From Deltaproteobacteria bacterium (GTDB taxonomy: Bacteria; Desulfobacterota; DSM-4660; Desulfatiglandales; Desulfatiglandaceae): DNA of 60,453 nucleotides. Location: assembly GCA_019307815.1 (NCBI GenBank), contig JAFDIV010000025.1, positions 1-60,453 on the forward strand, read 5' to 3'. Shown here one piece after another: positions 60,397-60,453 of the stretch. A program made the position numbers and the translations under genes. Each line of letters begins with the position of its first letter. Positions within the stretch are counted from its first letter, which is position 1. The notes beneath the pieces were generated by a model. The model had not been told where the DNA came from and made no database searches. It saw only the letters and a list, made by a program, of their open reading frames with translations.

Positions 60397-60453
60397 TAGG
60401 GAGCTATGGTGAAGTCGTCATCGTGGGCATGCTCAGAAACATCTTGCATTGCG
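60396..60453 (-). other. possible C-terminal end of a gene continuing past the right edge
   Basis: On the minus strand a frame open to the edge encodes about 18 residues ending DDDFTIAP before a TAA at 60396-60398. The palindrome just beyond could be its terminator. Too short to identify; one open frame of this length is common by chance. Confidence 0.2.

Overview
The window looks like a chromosomal segment of a strictly anaerobic Desulfobacterota-type bacterium (sulfate reducer or syntroph, Gram-negative). This is inferred from gene content; no rRNA or other phylogenetic marker is present to settle it. Supporting features are a Lol-like outer-membrane export operon, an anaerobe-type 4-hydroxybutyryl-CoA dehydratase homologue, two iron-sulfur 'old yellow enzyme' reductases, several small ferredoxins, indolepyruvate oxidoreductase, a Liv transporter linked to acyl-CoA genes, sigma-54 control and many two-component proteins. 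Genes are densely packed on both strands. I see no insertion sequence, prophage, CRISPR array, tRNA or rRNA.

Layout. 1-5835 (+): tail of a hybrid histidine kinase with unusual C-poor composition, then an operon for LolA-like carrier, two FtsX-type permeases, LolD-like ATPase and an outer-membrane barrel. 5927-9700 (-): tandem paralogous ArsB/NhaD-type transporters, each with a secreted carboxypeptidase-regulatory-like domain. 10525-18217 (+): acyl-CoA dehydrogenase, complete Liv ABC importer and acyl-CoA synthetase, probably one uptake-and-activation unit for an organic acid. 18314-23078: a tiny membrane protein, an FmdB zinc ribbon, an unrecognised zinc-finger protein and a small unknown protein (-), facing a sulfatase-modifying-factor-fold protein that lacks the catalytic cysteines (+). 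23216-26370: Hsp20, TauE-like exporter, VapBC toxin-antitoxin pair, a UPF0016 half-transporter, and a fluoride riboswitch with a complete switching terminator. 26469-31305 (-): chemotaxis receptor, a collapsed pta-ackA remnant, and the 4-hydroxybutyryl-CoA dehydratase homologue.

32202-38737 is the most coherent regulatory system. A PAS/sigma-54 activator is divergent from thioredoxin, an FMN/FAD/4Fe-4S reductase, a ferredoxin, a DUF1638 protein and a second ferredoxin; a PAS histidine kinase follows. Between activator and operon lie two copies of a GTAACGTTAC palindrome 31 bp apart and a good -24/-12 promoter, so the activator probably switches the redox operon on. Activator and kinase both carry cysteine-rich PAS domains.

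38754-51198 is mixed: a radical SAM protein, small conserved proteins, a flippase-like membrane protein, a response regulator, a doubly damaged cytidylate-kinase-like gene, RmlD, a membrane J-protein, a second iron-sulfur reductase, SixA, an orphan Liv-type binding protein, a ParB-like gene overlapping a spore-photoproduct-lyase-like radical SAM gene, an Nfu protein and 3-hydroxybutyryl-CoA dehydrogenase. 51304-60210 (-) is mostly housekeeping: a 29-residue bS22/COX24-like protein, a response regulator-diguanylate cyclase, MiaB, DUF4911, NAD kinase, adenine deaminase, a P-loop kinase and its phosphotransferase partner (normally fused), a PHP phosphoesterase and IorB. Dispersed-repeat-like sequences sit at about 10.34-10.43 kb, 57.4-57.6 kb and 60.25-60.40 kb.

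Strongest leads: the fluoride riboswitch with no recognised fluoride gene downstream; the sigma-54/UAS redox operon; the pta-ackA collapse; the ParB/SplB-like overlapping pair; the catalytically altered FGE-fold protein facing an unknown zinc-finger protein; and two very short genes easily missed by gene callers.
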